Part shown: piece by piece, positions 34,578 through 43,770 of the stretch
Numbering within the stretch: the stretch's first letter is position 1
Layout of the letters: the number at the start of each line of letters is the position of its first letter
Source of the DNA: Collinsella sp. AM17-1
GTDB lineage: Bacteria; Actinomycetota; Coriobacteriia; Coriobacteriales; Coriobacteriaceae
Assembly: GCF_003470665.1 (NCBI RefSeq)
Contig: NZ_QRJZ01000003.1
Coordinates: forward strand, 1-64,000
DNA length: 64,000 nt
Direction: 5' to 3'
Translations under genes and position numbers: made by a program
The notes under the pieces: model-generated
The model's database searches: none
Told to the model about the DNA's origin: nothing
Seen by the model: only the letters and a program-made list of their open reading frames with translations

Positions 34578-34602
34578 TTACCCCACAGGCCCCTTGCCTG
34601 CG
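34578..34602 (-). promoter_or_regulatory. Stem-loop in the pnp leader
   Basis: On the minus strand CCCGCAGGC pairs with GCCTGTGGG (one G-U). It ends immediately before the pnp ribosome binding site. Confidence 0.5.
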
Positions 34603-34674
34603 GGCTTCTCATGTGACGCGGGCCCCCTGCCCCCGCCACGCTTCAGAGCGTGATTGTTCACGCCCTTACACAAA

Positions 34675-34703
34675 AAGAGCGCCCCGCTGCGCAGGACGCT
34701 CTT
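34675..34703 (-). terminator. Terminator between rpsO and pnp
   Basis: The arms AAGAGCG (34675) and CGCTCTT (to 34703) pair. TTTTTGTG follows on the minus strand. It should partly uncouple pnp from rpsO. Confidence 0.75.
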
Positions 34704-34719
34704 AGCATGTACAAATCCG

Positions 34720-34998
34720 TTACTGGATGTTGTCGCGGATGCCCAGAGCCTTGATGAGCTCACGGTACTCGACGATGTCGTTCTTCTTGATGTAGGAGAG
34801 AAGACGACGACGACGGCCAACGAGCATGAGCAGGCCACGACGGGTGTGGAAGTCCTTCTGGTGGGACTTCATGTGCTCGGTCAGCTCCTTGATGCGCTCG
34901 GACAGGATGGCGACCTGAACCTTGGGGTTACCGGTATCGACCGGGGAGTTACCGAACTGGGCGGTCAGCTCCGCCTTGCGCTCTTTGGAAACAGTCAT
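34720..34998 (-). CDS. rpsO: 30S ribosomal protein S15
   Basis: The 92-residue protein shows S15 motifs: GNSPVDTGNPKVQVAILSERI, TEHMKSHQKDFHTRRGLL and RRRLLSYIKK. It binds 16S rRNA in the central domain. The ATG at 34998 follows GAAAGGTG. It precedes pnp, a widely conserved pairing. Confidence 0.97.
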   Translation of the reverse strand: MTVSKERKAELTAQFGNSPVDTGNPKVQVAILSERIKELTEHMKSHQKDFHTRRGLLMLVGRRRRLLSYIKKNDIVEYRELIKALGIRDNIQ

Positions 34999-35136
34999 TG
35001 TTTCACCTTTCGTTTCGCGTCGCCCGTGGGCGACTCTATTCGCCTCGGACTGGGAAGCCGCCGGTGGAGCGAACATCCAAGTTCGAGGTACCAACAGGTC
35101 GGTATGTTACCACAAGCGGCGCGCGCCTGCGTATCA

Positions 35137-35886
35137 TCACCGACCCAACATGAATTCCATCGCACGGAGCCGCTGATCGGTGTGCGTGGCGGCCCAAACA
35201 TGCGAAAGCCCCAGCAAAAAAGCAGCCGTATGCGGATCGATTCGCTCGGCCATGAGCTCATCGAACGTCATGGACATCAGAGCGCGCAGCCATGCGACCT
35301 CGCCGGTCGACACCAGCTCGGCACCCGGAATGCTCGACGCGCATGACCCGCACAGAAGCCCGCCGGCTTGGGCCGAGAAATACGAGAGCAAGGGATCGCC
35401 GCACGAGACGCATGCCGAGAAATCGGGTCGGTAGCCAACGTGCGACAGCAGCTTAAAGACAAAAGCCGCCACGAGCAGGTCCATATGTGCCGAGTCGAGC
35501 CCGCCGCCGATAAGCGTGAGCGCCCGCTGCGTGATGGCAAAGGTAAATGGATCCTCGGCATCCTCGAACGAGCACACACGCGCGACCTCGGCAATCGCGC
35601 TGGCGGCACAGGTCGTCTCGTAGTCAGGAGCGGCACCGAGCGGCGCCTCCATAAGCTCCGCCTGAGAAACCACGTCGAGCGAGCGACCATGCGCCAACAG
35701 CATATCAACGGTGCAGAAGAGCTCGCAGCGGGCCGCAAGGCGACCGCCAGGCTTACGTGCGCCCTTAGCCACGGCACGCACCTGCCGCCCCCGTTCGTCG
35801 AGCATCGTCAAGATCAGGTCGGTTTCCTTGAGCTTCGTCTTGTCGAGGACGAGCACCTTTGTGCGATATGTGCGAGAGCCTGCCAT
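35137..35886 (-). CDS. recO: DNA repair protein RecO
   Basis: The 249-residue protein has an N-terminal OB fold (YRTKVLVLDKTKLKETDLILTMLDERGRQVRAVAKGARK) split here by eye into beta strands, and a C-terminal helical domain with zinc-type cysteines (CVSCGDP, CGSC). It helps load RecA onto SSB-coated DNA. It begins 12 bases after era ends and continues the era-recO order seen in Bacillus. Confidence 0.93.
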   Translation of the reverse strand: MAGSRTYRTKVLVLDKTKLKETDLILTMLDERGRQVRAVAKGARKPGGRLAARCELFCTVDMLLAHGRSLDVVSQAELMEAPLGAAPDYETTCAASAIAEVARVCSFEDAEDPFTFAITQRALTLIGGGLDSAHMDLLVAAFVFKLLSHVGYRPDFSACVSCGDPLLSYFSAQAGGLLCGSCASSIPGAELVSTGEVAWLRALMSMTFDELMAERIDPHTAAFLLGLSHVWAATHTDQRLRAMEFMLGR

Positions 35887-35898
35887 GAACGCCGGGGC

Positions 35899-36969
35899 TT
35901 AATCTTCAGCATTGTAGCCAAAGCGGCGGATCTGCGCCTCGTCATCGCGCCAGCCGGCCTTGACCTTCACGTCGAGCTCCAAAAAGACCTGAGTGCCAAA
36001 GATGCGCTCAAGGTCACGACGGGCATCGATACCGATATGCTTGATCATCTCGCCGCCCTTGCCGATGATGATGCCCTTCTGCCCCTCACGCTCGACGTAA
36101 ATCGTGGCGTGCACGCGCAGGACCTTCTTAGTCTGCTCGAGCGCGTCACAGATGACGCCCACGGAGTGAGGGATCTCGTCGCGGGTGCGACGCAGGACCT
36201 TCTCGCGCACAAACTCGGCCACGAGGGTCTCGTCGGACGCGTCGGTGCCCATGTCCTCGGGGAACCAGCGCGGGCCCTCGGGCAAAAAGCGAGCGACGGT
36301 CTCGATAAACGCATCGACGTTGAAGTTCTTGACCGACGACGTCACGATCTCGTCGTCGTATTCCATAAACTCGTGAGCGGCCTTGAGCTGCTCCATAACC
36401 TGGGCGGGATCGGCCTCGTCGGCCTTCGTGAGCACAAGGACCTTTTTGGAACGGGCGCTCTTGACGCGCTCGGCAACCCAGGCGTCTCCCCTGCCGATGG
36501 GTTTGGTGGCGTCGATCAGAAACGCGACGACATCGACATCGTTCAGTTCGAACAACGCGCTCTTGTTGAGCTCGGAGCCCAAGCCGTCCTTGGGCTTGTG
36601 GATACCCGGCGTGTCAACGAAGACCAGCTGGTAACCGGGGCGGTTGACCACGGCGCGCATACGGCGGCGGGTCGTCTGGGCCACCGGAGAGGTGATGGCG
36701 ACCTTCTTGCCGTAACAGGCGTTGAGCAGCGTGGACTTGCCGGCGTTGGGGCGACCGACCAGGGCCACAAAGCCGCTACGGAAACCGGGTTCCACGTCGC
36801 CAAAGCCCGCGAGGCTCTCATCCTCGTCGCACAGGGCATCGAGTTCCTCGTCGCTCATACCCTCAAACGGGTCGAACTCCTCGACCTCGTCAAACGAATC
36901 GGCACCTTCAGCCTCGTCCAGGACCTCGTCATCCAAAACTTCATCGGTAGGCTGCATATTGTCGGACAT
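35899..36969 (-). CDS. era: GTPase Era with acidic N-terminal extension
   Basis: Era matures 16S rRNA and assists 30S assembly. The 356-residue protein has a G domain (G1 GRPNAGKSTLLNA, G3 DTPGIHKPKDGLG, G4 LTKAD) and a C-terminal KH domain (IIIGKGGEMIKHIG). The first 60 or so residues are almost all acidic and absent from typical 300-residue Era proteins. AGAAAGGGA precedes the ATG at 36969, so the extension is probably real. It follows dgkA and ybeY in the usual order. Confidence 0.95.
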   Translation of the reverse strand: MSDNMQPTDEVLDDEVLDEAEGADSFDEVEEFDPFEGMSDEELDALCDEDESLAGFGDVEPGFRSGFVALVGRPNAGKSTLLNACYGKKVAITSPVAQTTRRRMRAVVNRPGYQLVFVDTPGIHKPKDGLGSELNKSALFELNDVDVVAFLIDATKPIGRGDAWVAERVKSARSKKVLVLTKADEADPAQVMEQLKAAHEFMEYDDEIVTSSVKNFNVDAFIETVARFLPEGPRWFPEDMGTDASDETLVAEFVREKVLRRTRDEIPHSVGVICDALEQTKKVLRVHATIYVEREGQKGIIIGKGGEMIKHIGIDARRDLERIFGTQVFLELDVKVKAGWRDDEAQIRRFGYNAED

Positions 36970-36981
36970 GGGAATCCCTTT

Positions 36982-37359
36982 CTAAATAAAGTCGAGCGCG
37001 TGGGCAAAGACAAGCAAGCCCACGATCGCGGCGGTAATGGAAAGAACGTATACAGAGGCAGCGGCGATATCCTTCGCGCGCTTGGCCAACGGATGCAGCT
37101 CCTGGGTCGCCAGGTCGACAATCGCCTCCATGGCGGTATTGCACAACTCGCCGTGAATCACCAGGCCGCAGCAGATGATGACCGTAGCCCACTCGGCAAT
37201 ATCGAGCCCCACGATGCAGCCGGCAATGACGGTGCACACGCCCGCCACGAGCATGACCTTGATATTGCGCTCGGTCTTGACGGCGGTGACGAAGCCCTCC
37301 ATCGCGTATGAGAACGACTTTAAAAAGGACGGATGGTCCTTGTTCGATCCGGGAATCAT
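36982..37359 (-). CDS. dgkA: Diacylglycerol/undecaprenol kinase family protein
   Basis: This small membrane kinase (125 aa) has three hydrophobic segments and the family motif ELCNTAMEAIVDLATQELHPLAKRAKDIAAASV. Gram-positive members phosphorylate undecaprenol to the lipid carrier used in wall synthesis. It lies 9 bases after ybeY and before era, as in Bacillus. Confidence 0.92.
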   Translation of the reverse strand: MIPGSNKDHPSFLKSFSYAMEGFVTAVKTERNIKVMLVAGVCTVIAGCIVGLDIAEWATVIICCGLVIHGELCNTAMEAIVDLATQELHPLAKRAKDIAAASVYVLSITAAIVGLLVFAHALDFI

Positions 37360-37368
37360 AAATGGCTC

Positions 37369-37878
37369 CTAGTCGTGGGCATGATTGGTTATGGGGCCGA
37401 CGTGGACGAGTTTGGGGTCCTCGCCGCGCTCAAGCGCGAGGTCGCGCAGGATGGCATCCTCGCGCGCCTCCATGACCTCGGCCTCATCGTCCTCGATGTG
37501 GTCGTAGCCCAGCAGGTGCAGCATTCCGTGCACGAGCATCAGTCGGCACTCATCGGCGGGGCTGTTGCCAAAGCCGGGGGCCTGGCGGGCAATAACCTGC
37601 GGGGCCAGGATAATATCGCCGAGCTCGAGCGTCTCGTCGGCGGGAATGTCCTCGTCAAAGGCCGAGTCACATTCAAACGAGAGCACGTCGGTCGTGCGAT
37701 CGATGCCGCGCCACTCGTGGTTGAGCTCGTGCATCTCGTCCTCATCGACATACGAAAGGGAAATCTCGACCTCACGCTCAACACCCTCGGCGGCAAGCAC
37801 AACTGAGCAGATGTGCTCCACCTCCTGGGCATCGAGCAGCGTATCGAGCTCGGCATCGTTGCTGATCAATACACTCAA
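37369..37878 (-). CDS. ybeY: Endoribonuclease YbeY
   Basis: The 169-residue metalloprotein has the zinc motif LVHGMLHLLGYDH (three histidines) near residue 125. It takes part in 16S rRNA 3'-end maturation and ribosome quality control. Its ATG overlaps the phoH stop by four bases (ATGA). Confidence 0.95.
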   Translation of the reverse strand: MSVLISNDAELDTLLDAQEVEHICSVVLAAEGVEREVEISLSYVDEDEMHELNHEWRGIDRTTDVLSFECDSAFDEDIPADETLELGDIILAPQVIARQAPGFGNSPADECRLMLVHGMLHLLGYDHIEDDEAEVMEAREDAILRDLALERGEDPKLVHVGPITNHAHD

Positions 37879-38861
37879 CGGGACTCCTTTCGATCGTGTG
37901 CGCGCTGCTCACGCGCATCGTCGTATGCATCATAGGCCTCAACAATACGGCCCACCAGGGCATGGCGCACCACATCGGCGCGCTCCAGGTGAGAAAACGC
38001 CACATCGTCGACGCGACCCAGAATCCTTTCGGCATCGGCAAGACCGCCGCGACGACCCACCAGGTCACGCTGGCTCAGGTCGCCGGTAATCACAAACTTG
38101 GAATTAAAACCTAGACGCGTCAGGAACATCTTCATCTGCTCGGGCGTCGTGTTTTGCGCCTCATCGAGCACCACAAAGGCATCACTCAGCGTTCGACCGC
38201 GCATGTAGGCGAGCGGCGCGATCTCGATCACGCCACGCTCCATAAGCTCATCGGTGCGTTCGCGATCCATCATGTCAAAGAGGGCATCATAGAGCGGGCG
38301 CATATACGGGTCGATCTTTTCCTCGAGGGTACCGGGCAAAAAGCCCAGGTTCTCCCCCGCCTCGACAACCGGGCGCGTCAGGATCAGGCGGCCCACCTCA
38401 TGGCGCTTGAGCGCGGCAACGGCGAGCGCCATGGCCAGATAGGTTTTACCGGTACCGGCGGGACCGAGGCCAAACGTGATGGTGGAAGAGCGGATGGCAT
38501 CCACATAGCGCTTTTGACCGAGCGTCTTGGGGCGGATAACGCGACCGCGGTACGATAGCAGCACATCATCGCGAAGCGATGTGGCCTCATGCTCGCCGTC
38601 GCGCAAGACGGCCAGGCAACGCGAGACATCGTCGGAAGAAAGGGTACGGCCGGCCGCCGCCTCGCGAAAAGCATGTTCGAAAAAGCGCGCCACGAGCTCG
38701 ACCTCGTCCGGGTCACCGCTCACGGCGATGCTATCGCCACGGGCGACCACATGGGCGCGAACCAAGCTCTCGAGCGCACGAAGGACGCCGTCGCCGGCGC
38801 CCAAAACGCGCGAGGGATCAATCCCCTCGGGAACGGTAAGTCTAATCTTCGAGGCTTCCAT
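37875..38861 (-). CDS. PhoH-like ATPase
   Basis: The 328-residue protein has a PhoH domain with Walker A GPAGTGKTYLAMALAV and VVLDEAQNTTPEQMKMFLTR. PhoH-family proteins next to ybeY (YbeZ) are thought to act with it on RNA. I chose the ATG at 38861, which follows GGGAGG closely, giving a 20-base overlap with the end of mtaB. The longer open frame reaching 38981 reads inside mtaB and is unlikely. Confidence 0.92.
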   Translation of the reverse strand: MEASKIRLTVPEGIDPSRVLGAGDGVLRALESLVRAHVVARGDSIAVSGDPDEVELVARFFEHAFREAAAGRTLSSDDVSRCLAVLRDGEHEATSLRDDVLLSYRGRVIRPKTLGQKRYVDAIRSSTITFGLGPAGTGKTYLAMALAVAALKRHEVGRLILTRPVVEAGENLGFLPGTLEEKIDPYMRPLYDALFDMMDRERTDELMERGVIEIAPLAYMRGRTLSDAFVVLDEAQNTTPEQMKMFLTRLGFNSKFVITGDLSQRDLVGRRGGLADAERILGRVDDVAFSHLERADVVRHALVGRIVEAYDAYDDAREQRAHDRKESR

Positions 38862-40134
38862 GAACCTCCCTGCGTGCATGGACCAAGCCGGAATCATCGA
38901 CTCCGATGATAGCAACATCGAGCAGGCACGGGGCTGTGAGTCCACAGGTATCATCAAGACGGGCATGATGGAACGAGCCAAGCGTCAAATTATCACCGTA
39001 CTCAAGCACGGCGCGCTCGACGGTACCCACGCGACGGCGGGCATCGGCAACCGCGAGCTCCTGAGCCGCCGCGCGCATGCGACGGCTGCGCTCGGCCATG
39101 ACCTCAGGCGGTACCTGGTCGGGCATGTCGGCGGCGAGGGTGCCGGGGCGCTTGCTATAGCGAAACACGTGCATGCGCGAAAAGCCCACGCGACGGCACA
39201 GCGCCAGCGACTCCTCGAACTCCTCGTCCGTCTCGCCAGGAAAACCGACGATAACGTCGCACGAAAGTGCGGCCTGTGGCAGGTTCGCACGGATCATGCG
39301 CACCGTATCCTCAAAGGCCTCGGCACTATAGGGACGGCCCATGCGATGCAGCGTCGCCGTGCAGCCAGACTGCACGGGCAGGTGCAAAAACGGGGCGATA
39401 CGCTGCGGATAGCGCGCCATAACCTTAAGCAGGCGCTCAGAGATATCCATGGGCTCGACCGAGGAAATGCGCACATGCGCAATAGTCGTGCGCTCCATAA
39501 TGGCCTCGAGCAGCTCATCGATTTCGACATGCTCGTCGGTCGCGCTCTTGCCGTCATAGGCACCCAGATTCACGCCGGTCAACACGACCTCGGGCACGCC
39601 GGCCTCCTGGGCCTCGCGAACTTGCTCGAGCACGGACTCGACGGGCACGGAGCGCTCGGGGCCGCGTGCCTTCCACACAATGCAATAGGTGCAGCGATGG
39701 TTGCAGCCGTCCTGAATCTTCACGCCCAGGCGAGAGCGACCGAGCGCATCGACAACCTCGCCATCACTGCAGGCGGGAACGCTATCGGACTCAACGCCCA
39801 ACACCTCGCAGACACGTTCGGCGACATCGATCTTGGACGGCTCGGCGACCACGCGGTCGGATAGCTCCAGCAGCTCCTCGGGATGCAGGTTGACCACGCA
39901 GCCGGTCACGACCACATAGGGCTCGTTTTGATGGGCCAGCGCATGGCGGACGGCCTTACGGGTCTTGGCCTCGGCCTCGCCCGTAACGGCACAGGTGTTA
40001 ATGACGATCAAGTCGGCATCCTGGGGCTCCACAAAAGCAAAGCCCAGGCGCATAAGATCGGCAGTGATACGGTCAGACTCAACCCGGTTGACACGGCAGC
40101 CGAGGTTGACGACGGAAATATGGGGTGCGAGCAC
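38842..40134 (-). CDS. mtaB: tRNA (N6-threonylcarbamoyladenosine(37)-C2)-methylthiotransferase
   Basis: The 430-residue radical SAM methylthiotransferase starts ISVVNLGCRVNRVESDRI and has the SAM cluster motif CNHRCTYC near residue 143. These features place it in the MtaB (YqeV) branch, which makes ms2t6A37 in tRNAs reading ANN codons. It lies 9 bases from dnaJ. In Bacillus mtaB also follows dnaJ, after prmA and rsmE, which are missing here. Confidence 0.93.
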   Translation of the reverse strand: MLAPHISVVNLGCRVNRVESDRITADLMRLGFAFVEPQDADLIVINTCAVTGEAEAKTRKAVRHALAHQNEPYVVVTGCVVNLHPEELLELSDRVVAEPSKIDVAERVCEVLGVESDSVPACSDGEVVDALGRSRLGVKIQDGCNHRCTYCIVWKARGPERSVPVESVLEQVREAQEAGVPEVVLTGVNLGAYDGKSATDEHVEIDELLEAIMERTTIAHVRISSVEPMDISERLLKVMARYPQRIAPFLHLPVQSGCTATLHRMGRPYSAEAFEDTVRMIRANLPQAALSCDVIVGFPGETDEEFEESLALCRRVGFSRMHVFRYSKRPGTLAADMPDQVPPEVMAERSRRMRAAAQELAVADARRRVGTVERAVLEYGDNLTLGSFHHARLDDTCGLTAPCLLDVAIIGVDDSGLVHARREVHGSLED

Positions 40135-40143
40135 GCGGGCTCC

Positions 40144-41292
40144 TTAATCGAGGATATCGTCGAGGGCACTCTTGATACGGTCGGTCACCGACTTCTTACC
40201 GGAAGCGACGTCATCGCCCATCTCATCGGCAAAAGCACGGAGCAGCTCGCGCTGCTTATTGGAAAGATTGGTGGGAACGACCACGCGCAGTTGCACGATC
40301 AGGCGGCCACGCGAACCGCCACCGCCAATGCGCGGCATGCCGTAATTATTGACGCTCACGGTGTCGCCGTACTGGGCGCCGGCGGGAACCGTCACCTTAA
40401 CGACCTCGTCGGGCATAATGCCCTCGACCTCGATCTCGCAGCCGAGCGCAGCCTGTGCAATCGAGATATCGCTCACCAGGTACAAGTCGTCACCGTTGCG
40501 CTTAAAGCGCTCATGGTCGGCAACGCGCACGTTGACAATCAAGTCGCCCGAAGGCTCGCCGCGAAGGCCGGCCTCGCCAAAGCCGCTCACACGCAGCTGT
40601 CGACCGGTCGAAACGCCGGCGGGAATATCGATGTCGATCTTTTCATGCGAAGGCGTGCGACCCTGACCGTCGCAGGTCTCGCAGGGATGGTCGATAACCG
40701 TACCCTCGCCATGGCAGTCGGGGCAAGGCGAGGAAGACTGAACCTGGCCCAGGAACGAACGCTGAACCGTCGTGACGTAGCCCGTACCGTGGCAGCGGCC
40801 GCACTGCTTTTCCTGTGCGCCCTCTGCCCTACCGGTGCCATTGCAGTCCTCGCAAGGAGCAAGGCGGTCATAGCTGATAGTCTTTTTGCAGCCGAGCGCC
40901 GCCTCCTCGAGCGTCACCGAAAGCGAGATGGCCATGTCACGACCGCGACGACGCTCGCGACGGCCGCGGGCACCACCGCCGGCGCCGCCGCCAAAGAACG
41001 ACGAGAAAAGGTCGTCCATGCCCATGCCGCCAAAGATGTCGTTAATGTCGACATAGCCAGAGCCACCGGGGCCGTCAGGAGAGCCAAAGCGATCGTAGTT
41101 TGCACGCTTCTGCTCATCGGAAAGAACGGAATATGCCTCGTTGAGCTCTTTGAACTTGGCCTCGGCCTCGGGGTCGTCCGAAACGTCCGGGTGTACGGTA
41201 CGGGCCTTCTTTAGAAACGCGCGCTTAATCGTCCGCGCGTCGGCATCCTTTTCGACGCCAAGTACCTCGTAGTAATCCCTATTTTCCGACAC
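40144..41292 (-). CDS. dnaJ: Chaperone DnaJ
   Basis: The 382-residue type I J-protein has a J domain with HPDV, a glycine-rich linker, four zinc motifs (CEDCNGTG, CGRCHGTG, CPDCHGEG, CETCDGQG) and the two C-terminal client-binding domains. It delivers clients to DnaK. I chose the GTG at 41292 (VSENRDYYEVLG), with AAGGA seven bases upstream. The hrcA-grpE-dnaK genes that usually precede it are absent; a second J-protein gene stands there instead. Confidence 0.95.
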   Translation of the reverse strand: MSENRDYYEVLGVEKDADARTIKRAFLKKARTVHPDVSDDPEAEAKFKELNEAYSVLSDEQKRANYDRFGSPDGPGGSGYVDINDIFGGMGMDDLFSSFFGGGAGGGARGRRERRRGRDMAISLSVTLEEAALGCKKTISYDRLAPCEDCNGTGRAEGAQEKQCGRCHGTGYVTTVQRSFLGQVQSSSPCPDCHGEGTVIDHPCETCDGQGRTPSHEKIDIDIPAGVSTGRQLRVSGFGEAGLRGEPSGDLIVNVRVADHERFKRNGDDLYLVSDISIAQAALGCEIEVEGIMPDEVVKVTVPAGAQYGDTVSVNNYGMPRIGGGGSRGRLIVQLRVVVPTNLSNKQRELLRAFADEMGDDVASGKKSVTDRIKSALDDILD

Positions 41293-41373
41293 GACCGAAT
41301 CCTTCCGACTTTCATTATTGTCACAGTGCGTCCTATACCCAAGCTGGGGCGGCCGCAAACAGAGGGTTTGATG

Positions 41374-42477
41374 TTAGTACATTCCGTACGGCGAAAGCAT
41401 GGCACGCTGCGAGCAGCTCGCAAACCAAACCGACACGAGTGCAAACATAAATCCGTTGGCAAAACCGTTGGCAAACTGCATCGCGCCGCGTTTCCACCAC
41501 AGCAGGCTGCGATGAAGCACGCCGTCCGAGAGCACCATGAACAGGCCCATGGCAAACGGAATAAAGCACATCATGGCAAAGGCCGAGAACACGCCCGAGA
41601 TGGCCGACAGCACCAAAAACGGCGCCACGATGCCCATCAGGTAAAAACCGGTACGGGCCTTGCCTTCCAGGCGCTCGGCCTCGACATGGGCACGGCCGAC
41701 CAGGTCGCCGCCCGCGGCACCGTTGGTGCCGGCGTGACCCATGCCGCCAATACGAACCTCGTCGCCATCGTGCGTGCCGGCAGGAAACTCAATCGTCTGC
41801 TCGGAGGTCACGCGGGTTCGACCGCTGCCACCGCAATCGGGACAGGGGTCGGCGACGACCTTACCGGAACCGCCGCACTCGGGGCAGACCGACTGGAACG
41901 TGCCGGCGCCAAACAGGAAGGACAGGTCGACATCGATGTGGCCGCGACCGCCGCAGCTCGGGCAGGTATGCGCATGCTCGGACGAGACGGAGCCCGAGCC
42001 GCCACAGTGACCACAGGTATCAAAACGCGTATAGCGGACGGTCTTACGGGCACCGCCCTTGGCCTCCTTGGCGTCGAGCTTGATGTCGACGACCACGTTG
42101 GCGCCGTTCTCGGGATTGTAGGCAGCCTGCCCACGACGCTGCTGGCCCCAGGCGCCACCAAAGGGGAAGCCGCCCTCAAAGGGATTGCCATAACCCGTGC
42201 TGCCGGCGTAGCCGCCACCATAGGGCGAAGCCGTAGGAGCACCGGCAAAGGGATTGCCCGAGCGCATGGCGTCATAGCGAGCACGCTTCTGCTCGTCCGA
42301 AAGCACGGCGTAGGCCTCGGAAACCTCTTTGAACTTTTCCTCGGCATCCGGCTCTTTATTGACGTCCGGATGGAGCTTGCGGGCCTTTTGCTGGAAAGCC
42401 TTTTGTATATCACGCGAGGTGGCGTCCTTGGAGACGCCCAGGATCTCGTAGTAATCTTTTTCGTTCATCGTCGCCAT
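41374..42477 (-). CDS. DnaJ-like protein with C-terminal transmembrane region
   Basis: The 367-residue protein has an N-terminal J domain with HPDV (about residues 7-70), a Gly/Pro/Tyr-rich linker, a central domain with four zinc motifs ([32 protein letters not shown]), and then, where DnaJ has its second client-binding domain, about three hydrophobic helices (roughly residues 276-355). It would tether a J domain to the membrane with the J domain in the cytoplasm. GGAGG precedes the ATG at 42477. It lies beside dnaJ and may have arisen by duplication. Its clients are unknown. Confidence 0.85.
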   Translation of the reverse strand: MATMNEKDYYEILGVSKDATSRDIQKAFQQKARKLHPDVNKEPDAEEKFKEVSEAYAVLSDEQKRARYDAMRSGNPFAGAPTASPYGGGYAGSTGYGNPFEGGFPFGGAWGQQRRGQAAYNPENGANVVVDIKLDAKEAKGGARKTVRYTRFDTCGHCGGSGSVSSEHAHTCPSCGGRGHIDVDLSFLFGAGTFQSVCPECGGSGKVVADPCPDCGGSGRTRVTSEQTIEFPAGTHDGDEVRIGGMGHAGTNGAAGGDLVGRAHVEAERLEGKARTGFYLMGIVAPFLVLSAISGVFSAFAMMCFIPFAMGLFMVLSDGVLHRSLLWWKRGAMQFANGFANGFMFALVSVWFASCSQRAMLSPYGMY

Positions 42478-42535
42478 GCGCGGCAACCTCCTGCTCACAG
42501 CAGCGTATATAATGCGGTCATTCTACCCGAGCGGC

Positions 42536-43768
42536 CTAAGCTAGACCCCAAAACAGCTCGAACAGCACATTTCCATCGAGCCAACCCAAGTGGGTGGGAG
42601 CCAGACGGGCGCGAGTGCGACCTTCGATAACATCTTTCGATGTAACGCGCCCCGCATGCCCTTTAGCATCATCGGACACCCAGGAGGCAAGGCCCAACTC
42701 GAGCGCGCGGTCGCAAGCCGCCGCCAGCTCGTCCTCGGGGATAATGTTTGCCGAGCGAACCAACAGGTCAGACCCAACGCCGCGCGTCATGCGACAGGCG
42801 AGCATCAAATCCTCGGCTGCTGCCTCGCGCTGCGACAGACACTCGGCATCAAACGTCGTCGCAGCATCGTCGCGCTGTACCAGACGCACGCGATACGCGT
42901 CGCCTCGAGCAAGTGCGCCGCAAAACAGCCCGGCCAAGCGAGCGAAGTCCCCAGCATCGAGCATGCCGGCGGCAGAGCGGCCCAGACCCAGGTAACCCTG
43001 TCCGGTCCAGTAGGCAATGTTATGGGCGCATTCATGGCCGTCGAGCGCGTAGCTCGCCACCTCATACGGGTGATAGCCGGCGGCACCCAGGAGCTCGCGC
43101 GCCACGTCCATGCAGGCGGCCTGAAAATCCTCGTCGGGCTCGAGCGACTCGTCACGGCACGCCATGCGATAGAGGGGCGTCCCCACCTCGAGCGTGAGCG
43201 GGTAAACCGACACATGATGCGGAACCGCCGCCAGCACGCCCTCGAGCGTACGCTTCCAACTCGCTGCGGTCTGCCCGGGAAGTCCGCACATAAGGTCGCA
43301 CGACACGTCAAGCCCAGCGTCCTTGACCGTCGCGATGGCGGCGAGCGCCCGATCGGCATCGTGAATGCGGCCGATGGCGGTAAGTTCGGTGTTATCGAGC
43401 GTTTGCACGCCCAGAGAAACGCGTGTGACACCAACCTTGGCAAGCGCAGTAGCAAGCTCGGCGGTCAGCGACTCGGGATTGGCCTCGCAGGTAAACTCAA
43501 CGGGGGCGCACCACGCACGAATACGCCGCGCCAGCTCCACCAGGCGCTCCCCCGCCAGCGACGGCGTGCCGCCGCCAACATAGACGGTGCGGATCTGGTC
43601 GAGGGCCCCAGCCTTGCCAAAAGCATCGAGACGCGCGAACAACTGCTCAAAATAGGAATCGAGCGCGGCATCCAAATCACACGAAGCAAAGCTGCGCGAG
43701 TCGAAGTCGCAGTAGCGGCACTTTTGGGCACAGAACGGCACGTGCACGTACAGCGCGGTAACGGCCAC
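42536..43768 (-). CDS. hemW: Radical SAM heme chaperone HemW
   Basis: The 410-residue protein opens LYVHVPFCAQKCRYCDFDS, with the CxxxCxxC cluster motif, and contains HNIAYW, the HNxxYW motif that separates HemW from true coproporphyrinogen oxidase HemN. HemW inserts heme into respiratory proteins. It lies 2 bases after dus in the lepA-dus-hemW run. Confidence 0.9.
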   Translation of the reverse strand: MAVTALYVHVPFCAQKCRYCDFDSRSFASCDLDAALDSYFEQLFARLDAFGKAGALDQIRTVYVGGGTPSLAGERLVELARRIRAWCAPVEFTCEANPESLTAELATALAKVGVTRVSLGVQTLDNTELTAIGRIHDADRALAAIATVKDAGLDVSCDLMCGLPGQTAASWKRTLEGVLAAVPHHVSVYPLTLEVGTPLYRMACRDESLEPDEDFQAACMDVARELLGAAGYHPYEVASYALDGHECAHNIAYWTGQGYLGLGRSAAGMLDAGDFARLAGLFCGALARGDAYRVRLVQRDDAATTFDAECLSQREAAAEDLMLACRMTRGVGSDLLVRSANIIPEDELAAACDRALELGLASWVSDDAKGHAGRVTSKDVIEGRTRARLAPTHLGWLDGNVLFELFWGLA

Positions 43769-43770
43769 CC

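Noticed and set aside
32313..34616. A 767-codon open frame antisense to pnp, and a 602-codon frame antisense to rny (18568-20376)
   Set aside because: Both mirror strongly biased genes, have no start signals and no recognisable domains.
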